DNA of 64,000 nucleotides, from contig NZ_JAPDHX010000002.1 in the NCBI RefSeq assembly GCF_025972045.1, positions 578,547 through 642,546 of the forward strand, read 5' to 3'. A program made the position numbers and the translations under genes. The notes under the pieces were generated by a model. That model ran no database searches and was not told the DNA's origin. It saw only the letters and a program-made list of their open reading frames with translations. Each line of letters opens with the position of its first letter. The stretch's first letter is position 1. Positions 46,168 to 61,819 of the stretch are shown here, one piece after another. Source of the DNA: Micropruina sonneratiae (GTDB taxonomy: Bacteria; Actinomycetota; Actinomycetes; Propionibacteriales; Propionibacteriaceae).

Positions 46168-48023
46168 TGGCCCTCCCCAGGCTCCTCCTGCGTCGCGACG
46201 GCCGGTTGCGGCTCGCCGACGCTGGTCGTGCCGCCATCCTCGGCCGCAGCCGGCTCGGCAGCGTCCTCGGTCTCGTCGAACTCGATCGTGACGCCCTGCA
46301 GGGCGGCGAGGGCCTCGGCCGCCCCGGTCTCGTTGTCGGGATCCAGCCTCAGCGCCGCTCCGAACCACTGCTCGGCGCCGGCCTCGTCACCAGACCCGGC
46401 CAGCAACTCGGCGAAGTAGTAGCGCAACCGGGCACGGGCAGCCTTGGGCCCGCGCGGCCCGACCGCCTCGATCTCCTGACGCAGAAGCCGGACCGCCTCA
46501 TCGCGCTGGCCCAAGGCGTCGCGCGCACCGGCCTCGACCAGCTTGAGCTCCACCCGGGCGGCGATCGGCGGCTGGGTGGCCAGTCCCTCACGGATCAGTT
46601 TCAACGCCGCCTGCGGACGCCCGAGCCCCCGCTCGCAGTCGGCCATCACGGCCAGGAAGTCGTCGCTGCCGGTCATCCGGCGCAGGGCCCGGAACTCGTT
46701 GAGTGCCGCGGCGTACTCGCCGGCCGCATAGGCGGTGGTGGCCGCCGCCTCACGCACCACGGGCAGGCGTGCGGCGCGACGGCGCGCCGCCTCGGCGTGG
46801 GCATAGGCCAGGGCCGGGTCCACATCCACGAGTTCCGCCGCGGCCGCCAGATGGGCAGCAACCTTCTCAGCCCGTTCGCTGCTCAGCCCGCGCAGTTCGG
46901 CCTTCACCCCGCGCGACAGCAGGTCCAGATCGACATCGGTGGGCGTCGCCGGTTCGTCCGGGCGAGGCTCCAGGCCCGGATGCAGCGGCTCCCGCTCCTC
47001 GATCGGCCCCCGGTCGCGGGCCGGCTGCGGACGCCGCTGGGCCACCCCTGGGCCGTCCTGACGCCGCGGACGTCCTTCTTCACGGGGACGGTAGCCGTCC
47101 TGGCGATCGTCCGATCGCCCTTCCCCGCGGGGCCGGTAACCGCCCTGGCGGTCGTCCGAACGCCCGCGCCCGGAGCTCTGCCGCTCGTCGGAGCGGCCTC
47201 TGTCGGCGCCACGCCGGGCAGCGTCGACGCCACGAGGTTGGCCAGCCCGAGCGTCACGACCCGCGGCACGGCGAACGGCGCCGGGCTGATCGGAGCTCCA
47301 TTGCCGGGATTCGGAACGCCGCGCCCCCTCGTCCGAGCGCGGACGCGACGTACGGGTGCCCTCGGGCCGAGCCGTCCCCTCCGCCCGGGGACGGTACCCG
47401 CGGTTCTGCGGACGCCCCGATGCGCCCTCGTAGCGAGGGTTGCCGGACCGACTCTGCGAGCGTCCCGATCCTCCCTCTGAACGCGAGCTGGACGACCGGC
47501 TCTGCGGGCGTGCCGAGCCGCCCTCGTAGCGAGGGCTGTCGGACCGACTCTGCGAACGCCCGGAACCGCCCTCTGAACGTGGACTGGACGATCGGCTCTG
47601 CGGGCGCCCAGAACCGGCCCCATAGCGGGGGCTGTCGGACCGACTCTGCGAACCCCCCGAGCCGCCTTCGGTGCGGGGGCGTGAGGAACGGCCCGCCGAG
47701 GAGCCGGATCCTGCGCGGCGACCTTCTGGTCGCCTACCGGTGCCACCAGCCCTACCGGCTGACGAGGTCCCATACGGCTTTGCGTCGTCCTGCCCGGCGT
47801 CGCGCCTGCGGGGCGCACGCCCGGGCCGCGAGTCGCCGGCTGAGCCACGGTATGTTCTGCTCGTGCCGCCGGAACCACCGCGCGGTGACCCGGCGCCAGT
47901 CGCCCGGTACGGCTTCGCACCGCCCTGGCCGGCTGCCCGACCCCGGCCCGCAGCACCCGAGCCCCGCGCTGGACGCTCGTTCTGTTGCCCCTTGCCGTCG
48001 GCCGGTTCCTGCTCGCTGGTCAC
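46164..48023 (-). CDS. TPR-type protein with Arg/Ser/Gly-rich repetitive N-terminus
   Basis: A 619-residue protein. Residues about 1-370 are disordered and rich in Arg, Gly and Ser. Within them a 32-residue unit of the form SDSPRYxxGSxRPQSRSSSx followed by RSEGGSGRSQSR is repeated nearly three times (DNA about 47400-47670), then RSDDRQ..YRPR units follow. The C-terminal 240 residues are alpha-helical with TPR-like pairs such as AYAAGEYAAALNEFRALRRM and RDALGQRDEAVRLLRQEI. The position matches Rv1691. The RG/SR-rich half suggests RNA binding. GTG 48023 is the chosen start, since a promoter (48031-48059) is spaced for a leaderless mRNA. Confidence 0.8.
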   Translation of the reverse strand: MTSEQEPADGKGQQNERPARGSGAAGRGRAAGQGGAKPYRATGAGSPRGGSGGTSRTYRGSAGDSRPGRAPRRRDAGQDDAKPYGTSSAGRAGGTGRRPEGRRAGSGSSAGRSSRPRTEGGSGGSQSRSDSPRYGAGSGRPQSRSSSPRSEGGSGRSQSRSDSPRYEGGSARPQSRSSSSRSEGGSGRSQSRSGNPRYEGASGRPQNRGYRPRAEGTARPEGTRTSRPRSDEGARRSESRQWSSDQPGAVRRAAGRDARAGQPRGVDAARRGADRGRSDERQSSGRGRSDDRQGGYRPRGEGRSDDRQDGYRPREEGRPRRQDGPGVAQRRPQPARDRGPIEEREPLHPGLEPRPDEPATPTDVDLDLLSRGVKAELRGLSSERAEKVAAHLAAAAELVDVDPALAYAHAEAARRRAARLPVVREAAATTAYAAGEYAAALNEFRALRRMTGSDDFLAVMADCERGLGRPQAALKLIREGLATQPPIAARVELKLVEAGARDALGQRDEAVRLLRQEIEAVGPRGPKAARARLRYYFAELLAGSGDEAGAEQWFGAALRLDPDNETGAAEALAALQGVTIEFDETEDAAEPAAAEDGGTTSVGEPQPAVATQEEPGEGQ

Positions 48024-48030
48024 CCGCACC

Positions 48031-48059
48031 AGTGTGCCGTTCACCGACCGGGGACGCAA
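48031..48059 (-). promoter_or_regulatory. Promoter of the TPR-protein gene
   Basis: TTGCGT (48059-48054), 17 bases, then CACACT (48036-48031), which ends 7 bases before GTG 48023. It overlaps the base of the rrn terminator, so it lies directly behind the rRNA operon. Confidence 0.5.
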
Positions 48060-48103
48060 AACACCCCCGCGGGAGCCATTGCTGGCACCCACGGGGGTGT
48101 TTT
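48058..48103 (-). terminator. rRNA operon terminator
   Basis: CGGGGGTGTTTT and AAAACACCCCCG (48092-48103 and 48058-48069 on the plus strand) form a perfect 12-bp stem with a 22-base loop, beginning about 5 bases after the 5S end. The arm ends in T residues on either strand, so it could terminate in both directions. Confidence 0.8.
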
Positions 48104-48107
48104 AAAT

Positions 48108-48226
48108 GTCCGGCGACGACCTACTCTCCCACAGGGTCCCCCCTGCAGTACCATCGGCGCTGAGCAGCTTAGCTTCCGGGTTCGGAATGGAGCCGGGCGT
48201 TTCCCGCTCGCCATGATCACCGTAAC
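48108..48226 (-). rRNA. rrf: 5S ribosomal RNA
   Basis: On the minus strand the sequence opens GTTACGGTGATCATGGCGAG and contains the conserved CGGGAAACGCCCGG, TTCCGAACCCGGAAGCTAAG, CGCCGATGGTACTGC and GTGGGAGAGTAGG blocks. Its ends pair (GTTACGGTG.. with ..CGCCGGAC region). About 119 nt. Ends are estimated from alignment with known actinobacterial 5S. Confidence 0.93.
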
Positions 48227-48302
48227 TCTATGGAGTTTTCGATCGCGTTCCCGACCGTTACTCGGGAACCGCACAGTGGACGCGTAGCATCTTTGTAGGA
48301 AA

Positions 48303-53262
<4,960 letters not shown>

Positions 53263-53441
53263 TTTCAGCACCGGACGAGCCGGCATTGCTGTCAAAGGAT
53301 TGTTTGACACTGACAGGATCCATTGCTGGATCTATCAATAATCAAAGGAATCTCGTTGCATGAAGCGAACCTCATGCAGACGGGATATTAATTCGCACAT
53401 CCTCGAGAGGATGCGCTGTACATTGACTTTCAAGCACGCTG

Positions 53442-53454
53442 TTGAGTTCTCAAG
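53442..53454 (-). promoter_or_regulatory. boxA-like element in the rrn leader
   Basis: CTTGAGAACTCAA on the minus strand, about 50 bases into the transcript from the nearest promoter. Similar sequences serve as Nus-dependent antitermination sites in actinobacterial rRNA leaders. A near copy is in the 16S-23S spacer. Confidence 0.4.
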
Positions 53455-53510
53455 TTTCGGGTGCGCACCGCGCTCAGGCCCTCGGGCCGTTGCTTGGGGC
53501 AACTCGACTT

Positions 53511-53539
53511 ACTTTACTGGGGCTTGTGCTCGGTGTCAA
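53511..53539 (-). promoter_or_regulatory. rrn promoter P1 (proximal)
   Basis: TTGACA (53539-53534), 17 bases, TAAAGT (53516-53511). This is a near-consensus vegetative promoter. It lies about 250 bases upstream of the 16S 5' end. Confidence 0.85.
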
Positions 53540-53882
53540 ACCGGGCTATGGTGCCCCTCCCAGTCCGCGACAACTGTCGGGTCTTGGCGGCTCCTGGCAT
53601 GGAGGCACACCGTACCCGTGCTGTTTTGGGTTGGGATCCTTCCGGCCCGTCCGATCCGGATCTCTCCGGCCCGTCCGTCTCACCGAGAAGGCCTTGCCTA
53701 CTCTACTGAGGCCGTTTTCCCGGTGTCAAACCGGGCTGATGGGCCCCTCCCAGTCCGCGACAACTGTCGGGTCTTGGCGGCTCCTGGCATGGAGGCACAC
53801 CGTACCCGTGCTGTTGTGGGTTGGGATCCTTCCGGCCCGTCCGATCCGGATCTCTCCGGCCCGTCCGTCTCACCGAGAAGGC
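53531..53882 (-). repeat. Tandem near-identical 162-bp segments in the rrn control region
   Basis: Bases 53531-53692 and 53721-53882 are nearly identical, offset by 190 bases. Each copy carries one -35 TTGACA at its downstream end. The duplicated body includes two CCGGCCCGTCCG units on the plus strand and a GGCATGGAGGC segment. It evidently arose by duplication of a promoter unit. Confidence 0.9.
53700..53729 (-). promoter_or_regulatory. rrn promoter P2
   Basis: TTGACA (53729-53724), 18 bases, TAGAGT (53705-53700). The -35 is in the second copy of the tandem repeat, the -10 in the unique gap between copies. Confidence 0.75.
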
Positions 53883-53889
53883 TTGGTAA

Positions 53890-53918
53890 ACATTACGGAG
53901 CCGTTACAGCGCGGTCAA
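53890..53918 (-). promoter_or_regulatory. rrn promoter P3 (distal)
   Basis: TTGACC (53918-53913), 17 bases, TAATGT (53895-53890), placed 190 bases upstream of P2. It lies 53 bases beyond the tyrS stop codon. Confidence 0.75.
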
Positions 53919-53971
53919 ATCGGCCCGCACGTCCGGGCGTGTCGTGCCGTTGACTAGGGGTTTCATTGCCA

Positions 53972-55243
53972 TCAGCACATCGTGACGGCGCCGACGGTGC
54001 GTCGCCCGCGGCGCAGCACCACCACACCACCGGGCAAGACGTCGCCCTGCTCGAGCTGCGCCGCGGGGTCGGTCACCTTCACGTTGTTCAGGTATGCGCC
54101 GCCCTCGGTGATGGCCCGGCGAGCCGCCGACTTGCTGGACACGACGCCGGCGGCTTCCATGGCGTCCACCACACTGGGCAGTTCCGCCCCGGCCGGCAGT
54201 GCGACGGCACCCAGTTCGTCGGCGACGGCTCGAAGGGTGGTTGCGCTCAACCCGGCGAGCTCGCCACGTCCGAAGATCGCCTGCGCGGCCGCGGTCGCGG
54301 CCTCTCGCTCGGTCGGCGAGTGCACCAGGTCGGTGATGTCGTCGGCGAGCGCACGCTGCGCGATCCTCAAGTGCGGGGCCTCCGCGCTGCGGGCGGCGAT
54401 GTCCTCGAGCTCCTCGCGGGGGCGTTCGCTGAACACCTTGAGGTAGTCGATGACCTTCGCGTCCTCGGAGTTCAGGAAGAACTGATGAAATGCGTACGGC
54501 GAGGTCATCGCCGGATCGAGCCACACCGTGCCCGACTCGGTCTTGCCGAACTTGGTGCCGTCGGCCTTGGTAAGCAGCGGGGTCGCCAGGGCGTGCACCC
54601 GCTCACCCTCGGAGCGCCTGATCAGCTCGACCCCCGCGGTGATGTTGCCCCACTGGTCGGAACCGCCCGTCTGCAGGGTGCAGCCGTGCCGCCGGAACAG
54701 CTCGCGGTAGTCGAGCGACTGCAGCAACACGTAGGAGAACTCGGTGTAGGAGATGCCCGACTCCAGCCGGGCCTTCACCACTTCTCGATCGAGCATCCGG
54801 TTCACGGGGAAGTGCTTGCCGACGTCCCTGAGGAAATCCAGGGTCGAGAGCTCTGCCGTCCAGTCGTAGTTGTTGACCACCTGGGCGCCGTTGTCGCCGT
54901 CGAAGGAGATCAGCCGGCTGACCTGATCGCGGATCCGGGCGACCCACTCCCCCACCAGTTCGCGCGGGTTCATCGACCGCTCGCCGGCCTGCTTGGGGTC
55001 GCCGATCAGTCCGGTTGAGCCGCCGACGAGCAGGATGGGTCGGTGACCGGCGCGCTGCAGGGCCCGGGCCAGCATGATCTGCACCAGGTTGCCCATGTGG
55101 ATGCTCGGCGCCGTCGGATCGAAACCCACGTAGAAGGTGATCGGCCCCGCGGCCAGGTGGGCGCGCAGGGCGTCCGGGTCCGTGGAATGGGCGATCAGCC
55201 CCCGCCAGGTGAGTTCATCGAGCACATCGGTCACCCGGGCCAT
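53972..55243 (-). CDS. tyrS: Tyrosyl-tRNA synthetase
   Basis: A 423-residue class I synthetase. The HIGH-like motif is in FDPTAPSIHMGNLV, the tyrosine-recognition segment in QTGGSDQWGNITAG, and the KMSKS-like loop is KADGTKFGKTE. A C-terminal S4 domain (about 360-420) includes SSKSAARRAITEGGAYLNN. It is of the TyrRS type with standard length. ATG 55243 is preferred; a GTG three codons later is possible. The rrn operon follows directly downstream, an arrangement different from M. tuberculosis. Confidence 0.96.
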   Translation of the reverse strand: MARVTDVLDELTWRGLIAHSTDPDALRAHLAAGPITFYVGFDPTAPSIHMGNLVQIMLARALQRAGHRPILLVGGSTGLIGDPKQAGERSMNPRELVGEWVARIRDQVSRLISFDGDNGAQVVNNYDWTAELSTLDFLRDVGKHFPVNRMLDREVVKARLESGISYTEFSYVLLQSLDYRELFRRHGCTLQTGGSDQWGNITAGVELIRRSEGERVHALATPLLTKADGTKFGKTESGTVWLDPAMTSPYAFHQFFLNSEDAKVIDYLKVFSERPREELEDIAARSAEAPHLRIAQRALADDITDLVHSPTEREAATAAAQAIFGRGELAGLSATTLRAVADELGAVALPAGAELPSVVDAMEAAGVVSSKSAARRAITEGGAYLNNVKVTDPAAQLEQGDVLPGGVVVLRRGRRTVGAVTMC

Positions 55244-55307
55244 GCTAGTGCGCACGTTCGACCGGGTTTGCGGGGGCCCACGGTGGGTGGGGCGGTGGGT
55301 GCGGGTT

Positions 55308-55384
55308 GAGATCCCGGCGTTCGCCGGGCTGACGGTGGTGCCGGGATGACGGTGATGCCGGGATGCCGAGGGCCGGGATGACTG
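55308..55384. repeat. GTCATCCCGG-family repeats between tyrS and argH
   Basis: GAGATCCCGGCG-TT-CGCCGGGCTGACGG starts at 55308, followed by three short GCCGGGATG(AC/CC) half-units. It relates to the repeats at 6103, 17623 and 28939. Confidence 0.6.
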
Positions 55385-55390
55385 GGTGGG

Positions 55391-56872
<1,482 letters not shown>

Positions 56873-56894
56873 TCACACCGGACGCCCGCGCTGG

Positions 56895-57395
56895 TCACTC
56901 GGTTCGCGGATTGTGGCTCATCGCCAGCATTGTCTCGGCCAACCGGGCGCCCCCGGCCGGGTCGCGGGTGATCACCGCGATCGTGTCGTCGCCGGCGATG
57001 GTGCCGAGCACCTCGGTCATCGCCACCCGGTCGATGGCCGAGGCGAAGTACTGGGCCGCGCCCGGCGGCGTCCGCAGTACGGCGAGGTTCGCCGAGCCTT
57101 CGGCCGACAGCAGCAGTTCGGCGCACAGCCGCGAGAGCCGCAGCGCGGAGACCGAGGAGTCACCGGGCCGTTCGCCGGCCAGCAACGCGTAGCCGAACTC
57201 GCCGTCGCCCTGACGTACCCGCACTGCGCCGACGTCGACCAGGTCCTTGCTGAGCGTTCCCTGGGTGACCGGAACCCCTTCCCGGGCCAGGAGCCCGGCC
57301 AGCTCACTTTGCGATCGGACCGGCTCGCGGCTGATCAGTTCGACGATCCGGGCCTGTCGCGCCGTCTTGGTCTGCGGCGTCCTCGACTCGGTCAC
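56895..57395 (-). CDS. argR: Arginine repressor
   Basis: A 166-residue ArgR. The N-terminal winged helix contains [49 protein letters not shown]. The C-terminal hexamerisation domain carries [16 protein letters not shown], the arginine-binding GDDT motif. GTG 57395 overlaps the argD stop (GTGA). It likely binds the ARG box before argC (61739-61752), giving feedback on the operon. Confidence 0.95.
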   Translation of the reverse strand: MTESRTPQTKTARQARIVELISREPVRSQSELAGLLAREGVPVTQGTLSKDLVDVGAVRVRQGDGEFGYALLAGERPGDSSVSALRLSRLCAELLLSAEGSANLAVLRTPPGAAQYFASAIDRVAMTEVLGTIAGDDTIAVITRDPAGGARLAETMLAMSHNPRTE

Positions 57396-58594
57396 GTCGC
57401 CTCCAGCAGGCCGGGCAGGGCGGCCACGAAGGCGTCCAGGTCGGAATCGGAGATGATCAGCGGCGGCGCCAGTCGCAGCACGTTGGGCCGTGGCGCATTG
57501 ATCACGAAGCCCGCAGCCAGGGCGGCGTCCGCCACCGCCGGCGCGATCGGATCGGTCAGCACCACGCCGCGCAGCAGGCCACGGCCCCGCACCGCGGCGA
57601 TGCCGGGGTGCGCCAGGCCGAGGATGCCGTCGGCCAGCCGATCCCCCGCGGCCTCGACCCGGGCCAGCAGCCCGTCGCGTTCGATGATGCCGATCACCGC
57701 CAGCCCGGCCGCGGCCGCCACCGGATTGCCGCCGAACGTGGTGCCGTGCGACCCCGGACCGAGCAGCGACGCCGCCGGGCCGGTGGCCACGCACGCGCCC
57801 ACCGGGAAGCCGTTGCCGAGACCCTTGGCGAAGGTGACGATGTCGCCCGTCACCCCGGACGCCGCGCTCGCCAGCCAGTCACCGCAGCGCCCGATGCCGG
57901 TCTGCACCTCATCGATCCACAGCAGCGCGCCCGCCGCGGCGGTCAGGTCGCGGGCCATCGCCAGGTAGTCCGACGGAGGCTCCACCACCCCGTTCTCACC
58001 CTGGATCGGCTCGACCACCACGGCCGCGACCGTTTCGTCGACGACGGCGGCCAGTGCATCGGCGTCCCCGTAGGGAACGAAGACGACCTCGCCGGGCAGC
58101 GGTTCGAAGGGTTCCCGGTAGGCCGGGTTCGAGGTGAGGGCGAGGGCGCCGAGGCTGCGCCCGTGGAACGACCCCTGCATGGCGATCAGCCGGGTGCGGC
58201 CGGTGCGCCGGGTGATCTTGAACGCCGCCTCGTTGGCCTCGGTGCCGGAGTTGGTGAAGAACACCCGGGCCGGGAGCTCGGGGTCGTTCGCGGCGACGAA
58301 GCCGGCCAGCTTCTCGGCCAGCGCGATCTGGGTGGGGGTGGCGAAGAAGTTCGACACGTGACCCAGCGTGCCCAACTGGGCCGAGATGGCGGCGATCACC
58401 TGCGGGTGGGCGTGGCCCAGAGCGTTCACCGCCAGCCCGGCCAGCAGGTCGGTGTACCGGTTGCCGTCGGCGTCCCACAGGTGCGCGCCCTCGCCGCGGA
58501 CGAAGACCCGCTTGGGCGGCCCGAAGGTGTTCATCAGCGCGTTGTCGTAACGCGCCTGCAGCGCTGCCTGCGTGCCCGGGGTGGCCAGCGTCAT
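57392..58594 (-). CDS. argD: Acetylornithine aminotransferase
   Basis: A 400-residue class III PLP aminotransferase. [42 protein letters not shown] and the Schiff-base lysine in [16 protein letters not shown] are intact. It makes N-acetylornithine from the semialdehyde and glutamate, and may also serve in lysine synthesis. ATG 58594 overlaps the argB stop (ATGA). argF does not follow, unlike in mycobacteria. Confidence 0.95.
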   Translation of the reverse strand: MTLATPGTQAALQARYDNALMNTFGPPKRVFVRGEGAHLWDADGNRYTDLLAGLAVNALGHAHPQVIAAISAQLGTLGHVSNFFATPTQIALAEKLAGFVAANDPELPARVFFTNSGTEANEAAFKITRRTGRTRLIAMQGSFHGRSLGALALTSNPAYREPFEPLPGEVVFVPYGDADALAAVVDETVAAVVVEPIQGENGVVEPPSDYLAMARDLTAAAGALLWIDEVQTGIGRCGDWLASAASGVTGDIVTFAKGLGNGFPVGACVATGPAASLLGPGSHGTTFGGNPVAAAAGLAVIGIIERDGLLARVEAAGDRLADGILGLAHPGIAAVRGRGLLRGVVLTDPIAPAVADAALAAGFVINAPRPNVLRLAPPLIISDSDLDAFVAALPGLLEAT

Positions 58595-59514
58595 GGCTGC
58601 TCCTTCGTCGATTGCGGTGCGCGGCTGACCATCGTGCCGAGGCCCTCGGCCGTGCACAGTTCCAACAGCAGGCTGTGCGGCACCCGACCGTCGATGATGG
58701 TCGCCCGCGGCACCCCGCCTCGGACGGCCTGCAGGCACGCCTCCATCTTGGGGATCATGCCCGCCTCGAGCGTGGGCAGCAGCGCCTCCAGTTCGGTGTC
58801 GGAGATCTGCGCGATCAGCGACTCGCGCGAGGGCCAGTCGGCGTATAGGCCCTCGACGTCGGTGAGCACCACGAACCGCTGCGCGGCGAGGGCGCTGGCC
58901 AGCGCGGCGGCGGCGGTGTCGGCGTTGACGTTGTGCACGTGCCCGTCGGCGTCGGGGGCGACGGTGGCGATCACCGGGATGCGGCCCGCCGCGATCAGGT
59001 CGAGCACGGCTTCGGGACGCACAGTCGTCACCTCGCCCACCAGGCCCAGATCGACCTGCTCGCCGTCGACGACGGTGCCGCGGCGGGTGGCGGTGAACAG
59101 GCCGGCGTCCTCACCGGACAGCCCGACCGCGAGCGGCCCGTGCGCGTTCAGCAGACCCACCAGCTCGCGCCCCACCTGCCCCACCAGCACCATGCGGACG
59201 ACGTCCATCGCTTCGGGCGAGGTGACCCGCAGACCGCCCCGGAACTCCGAGGCGATGCCCAGCCGGCCCAGCATCGACGAGATCTGCGGACCGCCGCCGT
59301 GCACCACGACCGGCTTCAGCCCGCAGCGTCGCAGGAACACCACGTCGTCGGCGAAGGCGCGCTTCAGCTCGTCGTTGACCATCGCGTTGCCGCCGTACTT
59401 GACCACCACGATCGAGTCGGCGTAGCGCTCGAGCCACGGCAGCGCCTCGATCAGCTTCTCGGCGGTGGCCACCCGGGCCGAGGAGTCGTCCGACGTCCGG
59501 ATCAGGGGACTCAT
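58591..59514 (-). CDS. argB: Acetylglutamate kinase
   Basis: A 307-residue amino-acid kinase. [44 protein letters not shown] is the N-terminal ATP/substrate region, and [30 protein letters not shown] the phosphate-binding segment. An N-terminal helix of about 20 residues is the type associated with hexameric, arginine-inhibited enzymes. Start and stop overlap both neighbours by ATGA. Confidence 0.96.
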   Translation of the reverse strand: MSPLIRTSDDSSARVATAEKLIEALPWLERYADSIVVVKYGGNAMVNDELKRAFADDVVFLRRCGLKPVVVHGGGPQISSMLGRLGIASEFRGGLRVTSPEAMDVVRMVLVGQVGRELVGLLNAHGPLAVGLSGEDAGLFTATRRGTVVDGEQVDLGLVGEVTTVRPEAVLDLIAAGRIPVIATVAPDADGHVHNVNADTAAAALASALAAQRFVVLTDVEGLYADWPSRESLIAQISDTELEALLPTLEAGMIPKMEACLQAVRGGVPRATIIDGRVPHSLLLELCTAEGLGTMVSRAPQSTKEQP

Positions 59515-60665
59515 GTGGAGTACTCCGCGTTCTCCTTGACGTAGTCGTAGGTGAGGTCGTTGGTCCAGATGGTCGCGGTCGCCTCGCCCGCGTGCAGGTT
59601 CAGCTCGACCGAAACCTCACGGGCCGACAGGTCGACCTCGGAGCGGTCGGCGCCCAGTTGGCCGTCGACGAACACGCCGACGCCGTTGAACGACACGTCG
59701 ACGTGCTCGGGGTCGAACGTCGCGGGCACGGTGCCCGCGGCGGCCAGCACGCGGCCCCAGTTCGGGTCGTTGCCGAACACCGCGCACTTGAACAGGTTGC
59801 TGCGCGCGATGGCGCGGGCGATCGCCAGCGCGTCGTCCTCGGAGGCTGCTCCGGTGACCTGGACGGCGATGTCGTGGGCGGACCCCTCGGCATCGGCCAG
59901 CAGCTGCGTCGCCAGCGAGTGGCACACCCCGGTCAGCGCCTCAGTGAACTCGTCGGCGTCCGGCTCGACCCCGGCCGCACCGCTGGCCAGCGCGATCACG
60001 GTGTCGTTGGTGGACATGCAGCCGTCGGAGTCGGTGCGGTCGAAGGTGAAGCTCGTCGCGGTGCGCAGGGCGGCGTCCAGCTGCTCGGAGGGGACGGCGG
60101 CGTCGGTGGTGAGCACGACCAGCATGGTGGCCAGGCCCGGGGCGAGCATGCCGGCACCCTTGGCCATGCCACCGATCGCCCAGTGCTGGTCGGAGTGGTA
60201 CTCGGCCAGCTTCGGCAGGGTGTCGGTCGTCATGATGGCCTCGGCCGCCGCGTCACCGCCCTCGTCGGACAGATCCTGCGCGGCGAGCTCGATGCCGGCC
60301 AGCACCTTGTCCATCGGCAGCCGGACGCCGATCAGCCCGGTCGAGCACACGGCCACGTCGGTCACCTCGCAGCCCACGCCCCCCGCGGTCCACTCGGCCA
60401 TCTGCCGGGCATCGGCCAGACCGTCGCGACCGGTGCAGGCGTTGGCGCCGCCGGAGTTCAGCACGACCGCGGCGAGGCGTCCGTCTGCGACGACCTGCAT
60501 CGACCACTGCACCGGCGCGGCCTTGAAGGCGTTGCTGGTGAACACGGCGGCGGCGTGGGCGTTCGGTCCGTTGTTGACCACCAGGGCCAGGTCGGGGCGT
60601 CCGGACGCCTTGATGCCGGCGGTGACGCCTGCTGCGGTGAACCCCCTGGGGGTGGTGACGCTCAC
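59511..60665 (-). CDS. argJ: Glutamate N-acetyltransferase / amino-acid acetyltransferase
   Basis: A 384-residue ornithine acetyltransferase that self-cleaves at the Ala-Thr bond in [20 protein letters not shown]; the Thr is the nucleophile. Other blocks are [33 protein letters not shown] and [12 protein letters not shown]. It recycles the acetyl group between acetylornithine and glutamate. GTG 60665 overlaps the argC stop (GTGA). Confidence 0.95.
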   Translation of the reverse strand: MSVTTPRGFTAAGVTAGIKASGRPDLALVVNNGPNAHAAAVFTSNAFKAAPVQWSMQVVADGRLAAVVLNSGGANACTGRDGLADARQMAEWTAGGVGCEVTDVAVCSTGLIGVRLPMDKVLAGIELAAQDLSDEGGDAAAEAIMTTDTLPKLAEYHSDQHWAIGGMAKGAGMLAPGLATMLVVLTTDAAVPSEQLDAALRTATSFTFDRTDSDGCMSTNDTVIALASGAAGVEPDADEFTEALTGVCHSLATQLLADAEGSAHDIAVQVTGAASEDDALAIARAIARSNLFKCAVFGNDPNWGRVLAAAGTVPATFDPEHVDVSFNGVGVFVDGQLGADRSEVDLSAREVSVELNLHAGEATATIWTNDLTYDYVKENAEYST

Positions 60666-61717
60666 GGTGCGACTCCGATCGTGGAAAGTCCGGTGGTCTC
60701 GGGCAGGCCCAGCGCAAGGTTCATCGACTGCACGGCCGCGCCGGCGGTGCCCTTGACCAGATTGTCGATGGCGCAGACGGCGACCAGGCGTCCGGCCCGT
60801 TCGTCGACGGTGACCTGCACCAGCGCGGTGTTGGCGCCCAGGGTGCCGGCGGTGCTCGGCCACTGACCCTCGGGCAACAGGTGCACGAAGGGCTCGTCGC
60901 GGTAGGCCTCCTGCCACGCCTGCCGCACTGTGCCGGCGTCGGCGCCGGGGGCCAGCCGGGCGGTGCAGGTGGCCAGGATGCCGCGGGCCATCGGCACCAG
61001 GGTCGGGGTGAAGCTGATCCGGATCGTGTCGCCGCCCGGCTTGCCGAGATTCTGCTCGATCTCGGGGATGTGCCGGTGCACCCCCCCGACGCCGTACGGG
61101 CTGGCCGAGCCGAGGATCTCGGACGCGAGCAGCTGCGGTTTGAGCGCCTTGCCCGCGCCACTGACCCCGTTGGCGAGCACCGCAACCAGGTCGGTCGGCT
61201 CGATCAGGCCGGTGGCGATGCCGGGCTGCAGGGCGAAGGTGACGGCGGTGACGTTGCAGCCGGGCACCGCGATGCGGCGAGTGCCGGCCAGTTCGGTGCG
61301 TTGCCGGACGCCGTCGGCGAGCAGCAGCTCCGGCATGCCGTAGGTCCAGGTGCCCGGGTGCTCCCCGCCGTAGAAGGCGCGCCAGGCCTCCGCGGATTCG
61401 AGACGGTGGTCGGCGCCGAGGTCGATCAGCAGCGCCTCCGGCGACGCCTGCGCGAGCTCGGCCGCGATGGCCCCGGACGTGCCGTGCGGCAGGGCCAGCA
61501 CGATGACGTCGTGGCCGGCCAGGTTGTCGACGGTGGTGTCGAGCACCTCGGCGTCCGCCAACGGCAGCAGGTGTGCCTGGTGGGTGCCGAAGCGGGTGCC
61601 CGCGCTGGACTTGGCGGTGAGGTTGCCGATGGTGACGTCGGGGTGCTGGAGTAGCAGGCGAAGCGCCTCACCCCCGGCGTACCCGGTGCAGCCGGAGACG
61701 GCGATCCGTACGGACAT
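60662..61717 (-). CDS. argC: N-acetyl-gamma-glutamyl-phosphate reductase
   Basis: A 351-residue dehydrogenase. The Rossmann motif is [18 protein letters not shown]; the catalytic cysteine lies in [27 protein letters not shown] is the substrate-binding block. ATG 61717 is preceded at 7 bases by the -10 CATAGT and no SD, hence probably leaderless. First gene of argCJBDRH. Confidence 0.96.
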   Translation of the reverse strand: MSVRIAVSGCTGYAGGEALRLLLQHPDVTIGNLTAKSSAGTRFGTHQAHLLPLADAEVLDTTVDNLAGHDVIVLALPHGTSGAIAAELAQASPEALLIDLGADHRLESAEAWRAFYGGEHPGTWTYGMPELLLADGVRQRTELAGTRRIAVPGCNVTAVTFALQPGIATGLIEPTDLVAVLANGVSGAGKALKPQLLASEILGSASPYGVGGVHRHIPEIEQNLGKPGGDTIRISFTPTLVPMARGILATCTARLAPGADAGTVRQAWQEAYRDEPFVHLLPEGQWPSTAGTLGANTALVQVTVDERAGRLVAVCAIDNLVKGTAGAAVQSMNLALGLPETTGLSTIGVAP

Positions 61718-61724
61718 GGTGATT

Positions 61725-61754
61725 ACTATGCCGCACCAGGAATGATTATTCCAA
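61725..61754 (-). promoter_or_regulatory. argC promoter with ARG box
   Basis: TTGGAA (61754-61749), 18 bases, CATAGT (61730-61725). The inverted repeat GGAATAATCATTCC (61752-61739) overlaps the -35 and resembles ArgR sites (T/G-AAT-N4-ATT-C/A). ArgR is encoded in the same operon. Confidence 0.65.
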
Positions 61755-61819
61755 GACGACCCGCCGGTGAGCGCCCGCATAGGTGCGCGGCGACGGGGTG
61801 CGCGGCGGCGGGCGGCGGG

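Noticed and set aside
53531..53882. Possible insertion sequence copies before the rrn operon
   Set aside because: The duplicated segments carry promoters, have no terminal inverted repeats or transposase, and are in exact tandem register.
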